NCBI RefSeq assembly: GCF_009905375.1
Contig: NC_133650.1
Location: 172,750,518-172,814,517, forward strand
Direction: 5' to 3'
From: Apium graveolens
Taxonomy: Eukaryota; Streptophyta; Magnoliopsida; Apiales; Apiaceae
DNA length: 64,000 bases
Within the stretch, counting starts at the first letter, position 1. Every line of letters begins with the position of its first letter. The notes beneath the pieces are model-generated. The model was not told the origin of the DNA and searched no databases. It worked only from the letters and a program-made list of their open reading frames with translations. The position numbers and the translations under genes were made by a program. This document shows, piece after piece, positions 1 through 10,929 of this stretch.

Positions 1-883
1 TTATTGATATTCATTGAGGATGTATGACTCCTTTTTTATGAATATTATTTATAATATTCATTCGAGGTATTATGACTCCGCTTATTACTGCAATATATTC
101 TTTATTTTATTAAAGAATAAGGTGTCAATAATCAAACTTATTTTCGATTATTCAAATAAAGATAGTACTTTCGTATAAGTATATCTTTGGTTATTTAATA
201 CTCGTTTCAAGTATAAGTTTTAATACTTCTACTTCAATTATTTTTATAAAGATTATTCTTTATGGGAATATTATTTAAATAATAATATTCAGACATTTTC
301 TAAATATCTGGGGACTGATTTACTTCATTAAATCAGCTTTACTCCAAACACTCTTTAAAGTGTTTTCGAGTCTTCAAAATGATTTTTAAAAGTTAGAGCG
401 GATCCCAAAACTCATTTTTATATTTAAGATCTTCCTTTTTAAGGGGATTTAAATACTCGCTAAAACCTGAGGGATCCGGCTCTGTGGTGTATTTTATATT
501 CGCAACAAGGTTGCAGTTTTGGTAAATGAATTGATTACTTACCCAACGTTCGGGAAGTAAGTCCATCTATTGAGTCGGCATAAGCAACATGGGCTCAGTG
601 GGCGTCCATGATAGTGTAAGTGGCTCAGTGGGAGTCCATCAAATGCATAAGTGGCAGTGGCAGTCCAGCATAAGGTCCTATTGAGACCAGGGTGATGACC
701 AGTGGGGAATTCGTCCATCTACTAGTAGAAAAGGTTACTTATGGTATCTTTGCCTGATCAGCAAGATACCTGGTTTATGCCAAAATTTTTCCTTTCCAAA
801 ATTTATTGGATGTTGCAAACTTGTTCATACTTTACATGACAGAGGTTTTCAGGAAATGTATAAAGAAGATGTATATGTGGATA
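1..883 (+). mobile_element. Fragment of a long Ty3/gypsy-type LTR (F family)
   Basis: This stretch matches 55.24-56.14 kb closely over its whole length. Shared landmarks are the segment around 400-480 (GAGCGGATCCCAAAACTC, then GAGGGATCCGGCTCTGTGG), the GAGTCGGCATAAGC segment near 575, and a closing GACAGAGGTTTTCA-like segment. The matching region at 53-57 kb ends with a gypsy LTR terminus, so I read this as an internal piece of the same LTR family. Both ends are missing: the window edge on the left and the N gap on the right. Positions 580-665 hold three imperfect GGCTCAGTGGGCGTCCA-like units. No coding capacity is seen. Confidence 0.7.
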
Positions 884-983
884 NNNNNNNNNNNNNNNNN
901 NNNNNNNNNNNNNNNNNNNNNNNNNNNNNNNNNNNNNNNNNNNNNNNNNNNNNNNNNNNNNNNNNNNNNNNNNNNNNNNNNNN
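884..983. other. Assembly gap (100 N)
   Basis: Exactly 100 undetermined bases, the usual placeholder for a gap of unknown size. The two sides are not demonstrably contiguous, so any reading frame spanning it is artificial. Confidence 0.99.
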
Positions 984-1952
984 TATACTATCATTCGTAT
1001 ATAAGACTTGACATCAGGTTAAAGTACTATTCTAAGGAGAAAATAACCCATTACCCTTCATCCCGATATAAGATGAATTAGGTTAAAGTACTATTCTAAG
1101 GAGAAAACTATTCACTACCTTTTCTCCTTCCCATGACTTGAAAAAAAAAAATCAAATACATAATGGAATACAAATAGTTGATGGGGCCTTGAATTGTTTT
1201 GCATGTGATCTTATGTTCAATTAGTATAATTTTATGTTAGGGACATTTTAGTCTTGTTTAGTGACAAATATTATATATTATATTAATATGAGTTATATAT
1301 GAGTAAAAATAAATCATGGGACATATTCATAATTATTAAATAAAATGTGACATATTGATAAAGTAACTCCTTAATATGGGACATGTTATATATAAATTCC
1401 CAATAAATTTTGACGATTTATCACCGTTTTATTAGAGAATTCAAAAAATAAGGTAATATATTTTTAATTAAACTATCCTTTTAAATTTACATAATTAATA
1501 AAATTATTTTTTCATAGCAAAAAAATTACTCATATTAATTGTAAATGATTAACGTTTAATAGCATGTTGTTCAATTCAGTTGCAACAAATAAGTGTTTAA
1601 TAACAAAAAAATACAAAAGTTTTCGACATTATCTTTAAAGGAAGCAATACACAATGGATTGATATGTATATGATAAGGTGGTGATTATTGTTAAAATTAT
1701 ACGCGAATTTAAGTTGTGATTATTGGATAATTTTTTTTTACTTATAATCATAAATATAATATCGTGATGTGTGTGTATATTAATGTGAATCAGATTGAAA
1801 GCTGGTTGAGTTAAGTAAAAGAGGACCAATCCATAATCCGCAGATTTTTAAAATTAGTTGAACAACATTTTGGTTTCGGTTTGGATCAGTTTATATCGAA
1901 TCGGTTTATGCGAATTATGCACTTTAATCTGAACCGTGGTCACCTCTGAAAT
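984..1952. other. AT-rich non-coding DNA with one short direct duplication
   Basis: I see no gene here. An identical 28-base segment starting AGGTTAAAGTACTATTC occurs at 1016-1043 and 1080-1107, a 64-bp direct duplication. The rest is AT-rich. Near 1870-1935 there are several CGGTTT/GAACCG motifs that recall the ends of some plant non-autonomous elements, but I could not define termini. Confidence 0.5.
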
Positions 1953-2083
1953 TCTACACCTAGAGGGGGTGAATAGGTGTTATAGCTAACTAATATCAAT
2001 TTTAATATGTTACCAAATATTTATCAAACTGTTAGACAACTTGCTGTTAAGTTTGAATATGCTGTCAGCATGCCTCGATATGC
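1953..2083. repeat. Left part of an unclassified repeat split by copia element A
   Basis: The segment starts with ACCTAGAGGGGGTGAATAGG and runs up to the TATGC target site of element A. Its continuation is at 10056 and includes a TTTTAGGCAGGTTCGG stretch. I recall this pairing of motifs from interspersed repeats of other plants but cannot assign a class. It is older than element A. Confidence 0.45.
2079..2083. repeat. Left target site duplication of element A (TATGC)
   Basis: TATGC directly precedes the TGTTGG terminus of element A and is repeated at 10051-10055, directly after its TTTCA terminus. A 5-bp duplication is normal for LTR elements and shows both outer ends are original. Confidence 0.95.
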
Positions 2084-3749
2084 TGTTGGATTTTTAACGC
2101 AGCGGGGCCATGGTAAAACACTTTTACACATACAAAATCCAATAAAAACATATAAATCGTGAATAAAAATTTGAGGGATCGAATCTAACCTTTTAAAATA
2201 ATTCGGAGACAACGATCAGAGATCCTTAGCAGTTGTTCCTCAAGTGTAAAGCACTCCACCGGTATCCACCAAGAAAACGATGTTAAGGAGGAGGAAGGAG
2301 GTGGAGAGAATTGGGTTTTCCAAACTTTTGGGGTTTTCGGGTTTGATGTGGGTTCGAATGAAAATAGGGTCTATAATAGTGTATTTATAGGCAAAATTTT
2401 CAGCTGAAATTTTCCCATAAATAATATTATTATTATCCCATTTATTATTCTCATTAATAATTAAAACACCTTTTAATTATTAATCCTTTTTCTAAACACT
2501 TTAGAAATAATTCTCTCTCTGATTTAATTTCCACAAATTAAATCCTTTAATTAATAATATTAAGAACTTTTCTTAATTAATTTATAATCAATTAAATCTC
2601 ATTTAATCAATTATTAAATTTTCCAATAATTATTTATTTCACAAATAAATAATTATTAGCCATTATTAATTAATTCCTCCACCATTAAATCATTCTCTTT
2701 TTATGGTGTGATCCTGTAGGTTCAATATTAAGCCGGTAGTAGAAATAAATAATAATAAAACTATTTTATCATTATTTATATAAATTCTCTAATTTATTAA
2801 ATATGATTAATTAATTAATCACATTATTCTACATCGTGAGTGATGCTTCTCAACATATCGCGACTATCCGGATAATATGAATTCACTGCTTAGAATACCA
2901 AGAACCTGTCAGTGAATAGTTACCGTACAATAAACTCCTTCTACCCTACAATGTCCCGATTAAATACAAGGCATGGATCTCGTGTCAAGCCTATCTAATT
3001 CAATCACTTGCTTACCATTATTATGCGTAGTTCTATGCAAATTAGAAACTCCTTTCTAATTTCATTTACTCTGGCCAGAGATTCCTGAACTAGCATAAGT
3101 GGATCAGCCTTGAACATTCGCTTCCTTCACTGGAAGGGGTAGATCCTTTATTGATCATACACTATCTTCGTGTACAAATTCCTACCCAGAAGAGCCCTAA
3201 TAATTGTCCCTGGAGACTAAGAACTAAACCAAAGTATAGTTCAGTGTACACAAGATGACTATGATGACCTCAAGTCTAAGGATACTTGTACAACTATCAC
3301 TAAGCGAACAACTGCTGACACGTGAGTGAACTCCATCAGTTGTTCAGCTGGGCGAGTCATGTTCAGTGAACTTATTCTATAATAAGCACCTACATACTAG
3401 CTATAGTGTTACCACACAAATGTCTATGAGAACAGACATCCTTCATAATGAAGCAAGCATAGTATGTACCGATCTTTGCGGATTATTAATTACCAGTTAG
3501 TAATCCTACAACCAGGAACTATTAAGTTTAGAGTTATCATCTTTTCAGGTCTCACTATTATGATCTCATCATAATCCATAAAAAGCTTTACTCTAAACTA
3601 TGGTATATCTTATTTAAACACTTAAATAGATAGAGCCCGTAATAAAAACAAAACAAGTCTTTATTAAAATCAATGAAATCAAAACAGATTATATAAAAAG
3701 TTATTCCTAAATCCTAATACATGATTGGACTTAGGACATATTCCTTTCA
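2084..3749 (-). repeat. Element A 3' LTR (1666 bp)
   Basis: On the plus strand it starts TGTTGGATTTTTAACG and ends TTCCTTTCA (TG...CA). It is nearly identical to 8379-10050. As the element lies on the minus strand, this is the downstream LTR. It is AT-rich with many TTAATTAAT-like runs and no open frame I believe in. Confidence 0.93.
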
Positions 3750-3760
3750 ATTTCCCACTT
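3750..3760 (-). other. Element A polypurine tract
   Basis: The reverse complement reads AAGTGGGAAAT directly against the 3' LTR, the normal position and composition of a copia PPT. Element B has AAGTGGGAGAT at the same place. Confidence 0.8.
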
Positions 3761-4160
3761 GTACTAAAGCCAATCACTCTGGTATCTAATACCCATGTCT
3801 TTATGACGATCAAAGTGACTTTCATAAAGTAGCTTTGTGAGTGGGTCTGCTATGTTGTTATGTGTGTCAACTCTATTTCAATACAATACAAGAAATGTTA
3901 CCGCGCTCCCACTAACCCTTTGTAGACGCATGGTTCATCTTTGTTTTTGATAAAATCAAACTCTTTGATTGTCTCATCAAAACGAATGTTCCATCTACGA
4001 GAAGCTTGCTTTAAACCACATATGGTTCGCAGTAGCTTACACACTAGGTTTTCATTTCCCTTGGAAAGAAAACCATCTGGCTATATGCCAGATCATATAG
4101 TCGTAGTAAGCAGCAATCGCAAGCAAAATCCGAACTGATTTTAACAGGGCTTCAGGTAAA
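3761..4160 (-). pseudogene. Element A: deleted RT/RNase H remnant
   Basis: The first ~110 bases match the very end of the element B polyprotein (after RNase H). The sequence then jumps, near 3870-3880, to the middle of RT, where a frame related to the B segment around its RRWN and FDETIKEF residues can be followed in pieces. The YVDD active-site region is partly present but the rest of the fingers/palm and the whole catalytic part of RNase H are absent. It cannot encode an enzyme. The gap was defined by comparison with B positions ~14725-15555. Confidence 0.8.
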
Positions 4161-5282
4161 AGGTTTCATCAAAGTCAATCCATTGCCTTTGTTTGAATCC
4201 TTTTCCCAAAAGCCTGGCCTTAAAGGTCTCCACCTGGCCATTGCTATAATCATTTTTTGTATACCGTATACATAGATTCCATTCTGGATTTCATGGCACT
4301 ATGTCATTTCTCTAAGTCAACACTACTCATAGCCTATAGGTCACAGCGTCGTCATCATTAATGATCGACAACATTGTCATTCTCAATGACAAGGCCATAT
4401 TACCTCTCAGGTTGGCGAGACACTCTCCCTGATCTATGAATGGGCTGTTCCACAAAAGGTTGTTCAGTCAGAACAGGTGTTTCCACTCGATCTGTAGTAG
4501 TTTGTGCTTCTTGAACTTCATCAAGTTCAATTTTGCTCCCACTGTTTCCTTCAAGGATAAACTCCTTTTCCAAGAAGGTAGCATGTCTGGAGACAAACAC
4601 CCGATGATCGGTGCAAAAGTAATACCCTAAAGTCTCTTTAAGATATCCCACAAAACTACATTTTACGGATCGATATTCCAGCTTATCTGGGTCAACTTAC
4701 TTGACATAAGTTGGACATCCCCAAATCTTAACGTGTTTAAGACTCGGTTTCCTTTCTTTCCATATCTCATACGGAGTTTGAGGAACAGATTTGGAAAGCA
4801 CCTTATTCAGTAAATATGCTGAGGTTTCCGATGCATAACCCCATAGGAATACTGGAAGATTTGCATAGCTCATCATGGACCGAACTATGTCTAACAAAGT
4901 TCGATTTTCTCCTTTCAGATACTAACCTGGAGGAGTCCACTGGGAGACTATACCATTTACTTTGAGATAATCTAGAAACACTCCATTAAAGTATTCACCA
5001 CCTCGATCTGATCGAAGAGTATTAATACTATGTTTGGTTGTTTCTCCACTTCATACTTATATTCTTTGAACTTTTCAAAGGCCTCAGACTTGTGTTTCAT
5101 CAACACATATCTGAATCCAGATCTATCATCTATGAAAGTAATGAAGTATGAAAATCCACCCATGGCTTGCGTAGACATTGGTCCACATACATCTGTGTGT
5201 ACCATTCCCTAGCAAATTTGCAGCCCTCTCTCCATGGTCTACTAAATGGAGACTGCAATGCCACTATAAAGTGAGATTTTCA
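4161..5282 (-). pseudogene. Element A: integrase and integrase-RT linker remnant
   Basis: Minus-strand frames at 4972-5205 and 4697-4897 resemble a copia integrase: a VHTDVCGPM segment carrying the first catalytic Asp, ITFIDDRSG, and further on [11 protein letters not shown] and KIWGCPTYV. The frame at 4400-4651 matches the linker before RT. The second catalytic Asp segment is shifted and the conserved Glu region is damaged (compare B at ~16740). Several small deletions and stops separate the pieces, so it is a pseudogene. Confidence 0.85.
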
Positions 5283-5739
5283 TCATCCCTTTTCTTTTAT
5301 TAGTTTGTTCAATCTGAAGTAAATCATGTCACATTTATACAGACCATTAGTTAAAGCACCACGTCCATAAGGAATATTATCTCTAAGAATAGAACATTCA
5401 TTATTCTCAATAATAAATGAAAATTCATCCAAGTCTAACATGGGAATAATATTCCTCACAATCGAGGGAACAAAATAACAATTATTTAAAACAATAGTCT
5501 TGCCCGTAGGCTTATGTAAATGAAATGATTCTACATCTTGAGCAGCAACTCTTGCTTCATTTCCCATCAGTAGAATCACCTCCTCTTCCTCAAGAGGTCC
5601 TACTTTTCCTTGGTCCCTGCAACAATGCAGATATGAGAACCACAGGCGTATCGAATACCCAAGTAGAAATTTGATTTAATGACATATTCACTTCTATCAT
5701 GAACATACCTGATTAGAAGCGATATAGTCTAACTACCCT
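5283..5739 (-). pseudogene. Element A: protease / pre-integrase remnant
   Basis: The frame at 5283-5579 matches the protease to GAG-pre-integrase part of element B (PTGKTI, NNCYFVPSIVRNI, NNECSILRDN). Upstream, near 5630-5660, the protease active-site region equivalent to the DTACGSH of B is broken by a frameshift between the FDT and the CGSHIC parts. A catalytic aspartic protease can therefore not be made. Confidence 0.8.
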
Positions 5740-6546
5740 TCTTCTTCTTCAATTCTGCAAGGTAAACCTTGCAGTTCCTCTTCCAGTGCCCCACCTTGTT
5801 ACAGTGAAAGCAAACAACCTTGCTCTTGGGGTCTTCAGCTTTTGGGGGAACCGGCGTTTTCTCACCTACTTCTTCTTCTTGGAAAGGGTTCCTCTTCCTT
5901 ACTTAGGATTGGAACCTTCACCAATTAGAAGAACAGAACTCTTCTTAGGGGGAAAAATTTCGATTCCGCAGTTTTCAACATGGTGTGGAGTTCAGGCAGG
6001 CTGACATCCAACTTATTCATGTGAAAGTTCACAACAAACTGCGAGAACGAACTCGGAGAGCGATTGCAAGACCAAGTCTTGGCTCAGCTCCCCATCCATG
6101 ACAAAACCAAGTTGTCCAAGACGTTCAATCAAATTGATCATGTTAAGTACATGGTCATTCACAGATGATCCCTCATACATCCTACAACCGAACAGCTCCT
6201 TCGATATCTCATATCGAGCTGTCCCTCCCTGCCACATCATACAACTCTTGTAGATACATGAGGATAGTGTGAGCATCCATATGCTCATGTTGCTTCTGTA
6301 GCTCAATGTTCATGGAAGCTAGCATGATGCATTGAGCAACATTTGCATCATCTAACCACTCACGATACACAACATGTTCATCATTATGTGCATCACTAGT
6401 AGGTTCAGTAGGCTTAGGTGAGTCAATCACGTATTCCAGCTTCTCAATCCTGAGAACAATTCTCAGTTTCGAAGCCAGTCAGCATAATTAGGACCAGTCA
6501 ATTTATGAGCATCTAGTATGCTCCTGAGTGATAGTGCAGAAGACAT
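5740..6546 (-). pseudogene. Element A: gag with intact zinc knuckle
   Basis: Gag appears to start at the ATG on 6546-6544 (M-S-S-A-L-S-L-R), followed by a typical copia gag N-terminus with LDAHKLTGPNYADW. Frames at 6209-6430 and 6013-6306 continue the capsid-like region and are shifted against each other. A CX2CX4HX4C zinc knuckle (CFHCNKVGHWKRNC) is intact at 5768-5815. The copia nucleocapsid would bind element RNA through this motif. The coding sequence is broken by at least two frameshifts. It matters because element B has lost precisely this region. Confidence 0.85.
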
Positions 6547-6727
6547 AATGTATATTGTAAATTTGTAAATGATAAACACATAACAACACTTAGCAAATAT
6601 TCGATTTCATTTTAAAACACTATATGAATCGGGTCTTTATTCATAAGTGGCTCCCACTAGTTTTCCTAATTTATTCAACCCCCTACGTGAAAAATTAAGC
6701 AGTCATAATGCTAGTGGGAATAGGGAT

Positions 6728-7075
6728 CCTACATTTCATTACACGACCCCGGCTGTAGCACGAACCGCCATGTAATGTTCAATAGGCAGACAACTCTTAT
6801 CAATTACATCTCATGTTATTCCCTAATCAAACTTTAGCCTCTTGAATAATTGAGTCTCGGCTGTAGCACGACAAACTCAATATTCTAAGTCAAGTCTAAC
6901 CCAACATTCGTACAGTTGAATTAGTCCCCAAAGGCCCACGGCTGTAGCACGTACCGACCTTTAGATTCTTATTCAATGTACACATCTCTATGTAATAGAC
7001 AAGTATTTCTTATTTCGAAATCAAAGCCCTCGGCTGTAGCACGAACCGACAATGATTCAAAAATAGAAACTACTT
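6728..7075 (-). other. Four-stem-loop array in the leader of element A
   Basis: The 12-mer GGCTGTAGCACG occurs at 6751, 6859, 6940 and 7032 (plus-strand text), each time inside an inverted repeat whose arms differ from the others. Arms: (1) CATTACA 6737-6743 with TGTAATG 6771-6777, plus an outer CCTA/TAGG; (2) ATTGAGT 6849-6855 with ACTCAAT 6875-6881, extended by GAAT/ATTC across a bulge; (3) GTACA-TTGAAT 6910-6921 with ATTCAA-TGTAC 6971-6981, plus an inner AAAGG/CCTTT; (4) a long imperfect stem 7001-7023 with 7053-7075. In three of four a CGG/CCG pair closes the loop. In the transcript the loop reads CGTGCTACAGCC. The array lies between PBS and gag, where packaging, dimerisation or translation signals are expected. 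It is conserved in element B. Confidence 0.75.
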
Positions 7076-7806
7076 TTCTATCATGTTGGAAGGCTATGAC
7101 TGACACAAGCCCGTTGTGCCATTGGCCAATTACTACTTGATATTATTTAATTTTAGAGGGATTATATTACGTTACAATCATAATCATATATAAAGAGATT
7201 CTTCCTTTTAATTAAATATTTCAAATCAATAATCAATAAACAGACGATTCCCAGATCGGGTGGAGCATTGTCAAGAGGCGTCACTTAATAACCCTTTCTT
7301 ACAGATAGAAATCTGTTGTTGACAGAATCATCCTTTCTCTCATATCGAAAATTCATATTCAATTATGTATTTCACAAACACAAGAATCTCATGATTGTAT
7401 TCATAATATTGTTTTTAAGGTTATGAAACATTTCACTATACTAGGTTGTCTAACAACGCCTTATGTTCATTAAGTTCACCTAAATCTATCATCGCATGAT
7501 AACTAAGCATATATCACATATATCAACATGAAATAAACATCAAGGTAGGCATGTTATATCATCTAGCACATAGAACGAAGCATTATACATCTCTATGTAT
7601 CACATGAAGCATTTAAAAGCAATTAAAAACAGTCAAAAACAGCTTTAATACACTTCATGGAAATATAAACAGTTCAAAACTTTTATATAAACTAAACTTG
7701 ATCACTCCATTAGATCCGTCTCGGAAAAACGAATCCAACGGTATATTGCACGCCTAAACGGAGTTACGAAACTCCCAGAAATCAATTTTAATATGACAGA
7801 CGGGCT
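7076..7806 (-). other. Element A leader, non-coding
   Basis: This is the leader between the stem-loop array and the palindrome repeats. It aligns with element B around 18325-18780 in its first ~420 bases (for example CGGGTGGAGCATTGTCAAGAGG in both) and then diverges. No open frame is convincing. Confidence 0.6.
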
Positions 7807-7925
7807 GTAACGCATAACAGGAACGCGTTACAAGCCCTGTAACGCATTCCGGTGATGCGTTACAAGGGTGTAACGCATTCCGTGAATGCGCCACAGGTGT
7901 GTAACGCATTCCCGGAATGCGTTAC
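7807..7925. repeat. Four tandem palindromes, ~31 bp period
   Basis: Four 25-base units start at 7807, 7839, 7870 and 7901. The last is a perfect 12+1+12 palindrome: GTAACGCATTCC, one C, then its reverse complement. The others are the same design with a few mismatches. Spacers of 6-7 bases (AAGCCCT, AAGGGT, AGGTGT-like) separate them. In element B the equivalent place (19206-19260) has a degenerate version starting GTAAACG...CGTTTAC. It lies in the leader, about 450 bases from the PBS. Confidence 0.85.
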
Positions 7926-8365
7926 ACTCCTATTTTTTTTTTTCTGCAGCCGGCGACAGCTTTTTCCTCGATTTGCGCGCCTGACACCTCTGTCTTCTTT
8001 GTCTTCCGTGCAACAGTAACAGTAGACAAACAGCAGACACAAATATGCAGATGTACAGATATATATATATATACATACTTACAATCAATTTATATATATA
8101 TATATACATATTTAATTACGAATTTTAATTGAAACTACTTCAAAATTCATAATAAAAAATCTATACATCCTAAAATTATGAAAAAAATACCCAGACGATC
8201 TACAACACTTGTAGAACCCAGATCAACATTCAAAAAATATTTTGAGAAACGATTTCTCATCAGACAAAATTAATCCATGATATAACTTGTAAAAATCATA
8301 ATTCATTCATACAAGCACATAAAATTCTGAAATTTTTACCACAGATCTATATGCATACAACCTAT
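7926..8365 (-). other. Element A leader next to the PBS
   Basis: AT-rich non-coding DNA with two (TA)n runs near 8058-8072 and 8090-8105. No gene is seen. Confidence 0.5.
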
Positions 8366-8377
8366 GCTCTGATACCA
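8366..8377 (-). other. Element A primer binding site (tRNA-Met)
   Basis: The plus strand reads GCTCTGATACCA, i.e. TGGTATCAGAGC in element sense, one base from the 5' LTR. This is the standard plant copia PBS complementary to initiator tRNA-Met. It fixes the orientation as minus. Confidence 0.95.
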
Positions 8378-8378
8378 A

Positions 8379-10050
8379 TGTTGGATTTTTAACGCAGCGG
8401 GGCCATGGTAAAACACTTTTACACATACAAAATCCAAATAAAAGCATATAAATCGTGAATAAAAATTCGAGGGATCGAATCTAACCTTTTAAAATAATTC
8501 GGAGACAACGATCAGAGATCCTTAGCAGTTGCTCCTCAAGTGTGAAGCACTCCACCGGTATCCACCAAGAAAACGATGTTAAGGAGGAGGAAGGAGGTGG
8601 AGAGAATTGGGTTTTCCAAACTTTTGGGTTTTCCGGGTTTGATGTGGGTTCGAATGAAAATAGGGTCTATAATAGTGTATTTATAGGCAAAATTTTCAGC
8701 TGAAATTTTCCATAAATAATATTATTATTATCCCATTTATTATTCTCATTAATAATTAAAATACCTTTTAATTATTAATCCTTTTTCTAAACACTTTAGA
8801 AATAATTCTTTCTCTTGATTTAATTTCCAAAATTAAATCCTTTAATTAATAATATTAAGAACTTTTCTTAATTAATTTATAATCAATTAAATCTCATTTA
8901 ATCAATTATTAAATTTGCCAATTAATTATTTATTTCACAAATAAATAATTATTAGTCATTATTAATTAATTCCTCCACCATTAAATCATTCTCTTTTTAT
9001 GGTGTGACCCTGTAGGTTCAATATTAAGCCGGTAGTAGAAATAAATAATAATAAAACTATTTTATCATTATTTATATAAATTCTCTAATTTATTAAATAT
9101 GATTAATTAATTAATCACATTTATTCTACATCGTGAGTGATGCTTCTCAACATATCGCGACTATCCGGATAATATGAATTCACTGCTTAGAATACCAAGA
9201 ACCTGTCAGTGAATAGTTACCGTATAATAAACTCCTTCTACCCTACAATGTCCCAATTAAATACAAGGCATGGATCTCGTGTCAAGCCTATCTAATTCAA
9301 TCACTTGCTTACCATTACTATGCGTAGTTCTATGCAAATTAGAAACTCCTTTCTAATTTCATTTACTCTGGCCAGAGATTCCTGAACTAGCATAAGTGGA
9401 TCAGCCTTGAACATTCGCTTCCTACACTGGAAGGGGTAGATCCTTTATTGATCATACACTATCTTCGTGTACAAATTCCTATACCCAGAAGAGCCCTAAT
9501 AATTGTCCCTGGAGACTAAGAACTAAACCAAAGCATAGTTCAGTGTACACAAGATGACTATGATGACCTCAAGTGCAAGGATACTTGTACAACTATCACT
9601 AAGCGAACAACTGCTGACACGTGAGTGAACTCCATCAGTTGTTCAGCTGGGCGAGTCATGTTCAGTGAACTTATTCTATAATAAGCACCTACATACTAGC
9701 TATAGTGTCACCACACAAATGTCTATGAGAACAGACATCCTTCATAATGAAGCAAGCATAGTATGTACCGATCTTTGCGGATTATTAATTACCAGTTAGT
9801 AATCCTACAACCAGGAACTATTTAAGTTTAGAGTTATCATCTTTTTAGGTCTCACTATTATGATCTCATCATAATCCATAAAAAGTTTTACTCTAAACTA
9901 TGATATATCTTATTTAAACACTTAAATAGATAAAGCCCGTAAAAAAAACAAAACAAGTCTTTTATTAAAATCAATGAAATCAAAACAGATTATATAAAAA
10001 GTTATTCCTAAATCCTAATACATGATTGGACTTAGGACATATTCCTTTCA
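8379..10050 (-). repeat. Element A 5' LTR (1672 bp)
   Basis: Starts TGTTGGATTTTT and ends TTCCTTTCA on the plus strand. It pairs with 2084-3749, with mostly single transitions and a few 1-base indels between them. It is the upstream LTR because the PBS abuts its left end. Confidence 0.93.
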
Positions 10051-10055
10051 TATGC
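10051..10055. repeat. Right target site duplication of element A (TATGC)
   Basis: Matches 2079-2083 exactly. Confidence 0.95.
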
Positions 10056-10929
10056 AATACAGAAAATAAATAACAGCAAGTAAATAACACAGAGAGTTTT
10101 AGGCAGGTTCGGCCCCTATGTCTAATGGTCTACCTCCTCGTCCCTTACCAACTTGGTAAGAGAATATATTATTAATTACTGGAATGATATGATTACAAGA
10201 TTCAATAATATATCTCCTTTTATCCCTTTTTCCTGATAGAAGCTTGCTGATAACACTAGTTTCCTTGAGTGAATTGCCCTCTAAGCTCTATACGAAACAT
10301 GTACATCCTTCTCTAAAAATCTAACCCCCCTGAACCCTTGTTATCCAAACTCAACTATTCGGCAATAAATGTTTACACCTTGAACAATACAAGTTTTAAT
10401 AAAAATTACAACTAAAACTATGATCTCTATGTATATAGAAATACGTGAATAAATTAGAGCTCAGAAAAAAATATTCAATGAATGCAATTTGTATTTTCTT
10501 AGATGGTGTAGTGTATATTTCATGGATCAAATTTAAAATAAAATATACCCAAGAGTATTTATATATCAAGTTAACTTTCAAAATATTTCAACAATACTCC
10601 CGATCTTGACCAAGTCACACGGCTAGTTTGTTTTCGTTTGTACGTTAAGATAATGTACAATACATTTAAACTAAACATAAGATAGATAGGAAAAGGTTTT
10701 AGAAACGTCTATCTTTAGTTTAAATTTAAATACCAATCGAATAAGAAGTTAGGATAAAACGAGAAATAACAACTTCCTAGAAAGTAGCAAACTGTTTTTA
10801 AAAAAGAGTTTGAACATCTGAGAAGCTCTAATATATTTAAACACGTAAAATATTTAGAAGAGTCCTTACAAAAACTTATTCCTATCAATTTCCTTGAAAC
10901 TTCTTTATAAATGATATATTATTGATTAT
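10056..10929. other. Right part of the split repeat, then unassigned DNA
   Basis: The first ~270 bases continue the repeat begun at 1953 (AGTTTTAGGCAGGTTCGG and a CTACCTCCTCGTCCCTTACC stretch). From about 10330 to 10929 the sequence is AT-rich without motifs I can assign. The start of the chromovirus 5' LTR must lie in or near this region but I could not find a copy of the expected TGTAATATCTGG start, so that LTR may be 5'-truncated. Confidence 0.4.

Larger units (their letters stand above)
2084..10050 (-). mobile_element. Ty1/copia element A, end-complete but internally deleted
   Basis: Both LTRs (2084-3749 and 8379-10050), a PBS and a PPT are present, and a TATGC duplication flanks the element. 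Transcription runs right to left. The internal region (3750-8378) holds a leader, gag remains, and fragments of protease, integrase and RT. Compared with element B (12901-21260, same family), about 0.8 kb covering the RT C-terminus and nearly all of RNase H is gone; the junction is near 3870-3880. Every remaining frame is broken by stops or shifts. The LTRs differ by about 5 changes in the first 200 bp by eye, so insertion is relatively recent although pol is dead: it must have moved with proteins supplied by another copy, or decayed quickly. Confidence 0.9.

Noticed and set aside
803..1081. Frames running through 884-983
   Set aside because: They consist largely of unknown bases of the assembly gap.
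1860..1935. Possible end of a hAT- or MITE-like element with CGGTTT/GAACCG motifs
   Set aside because: I could not find matching terminal inverted repeats or a target duplication.
6728..7075. CRISPR-like look of four spaced identical motifs
   Set aside because: Spacers are part of conserved stems shared with element B, the motif is only 12 bases, spacing is uneven, and this is plant retrotransposon DNA.
7860..8132. Short frames over the palindrome repeats and (TA)n runs
   Set aside because: The repeats themselves keep the frames open; no start context or relatives in element B.
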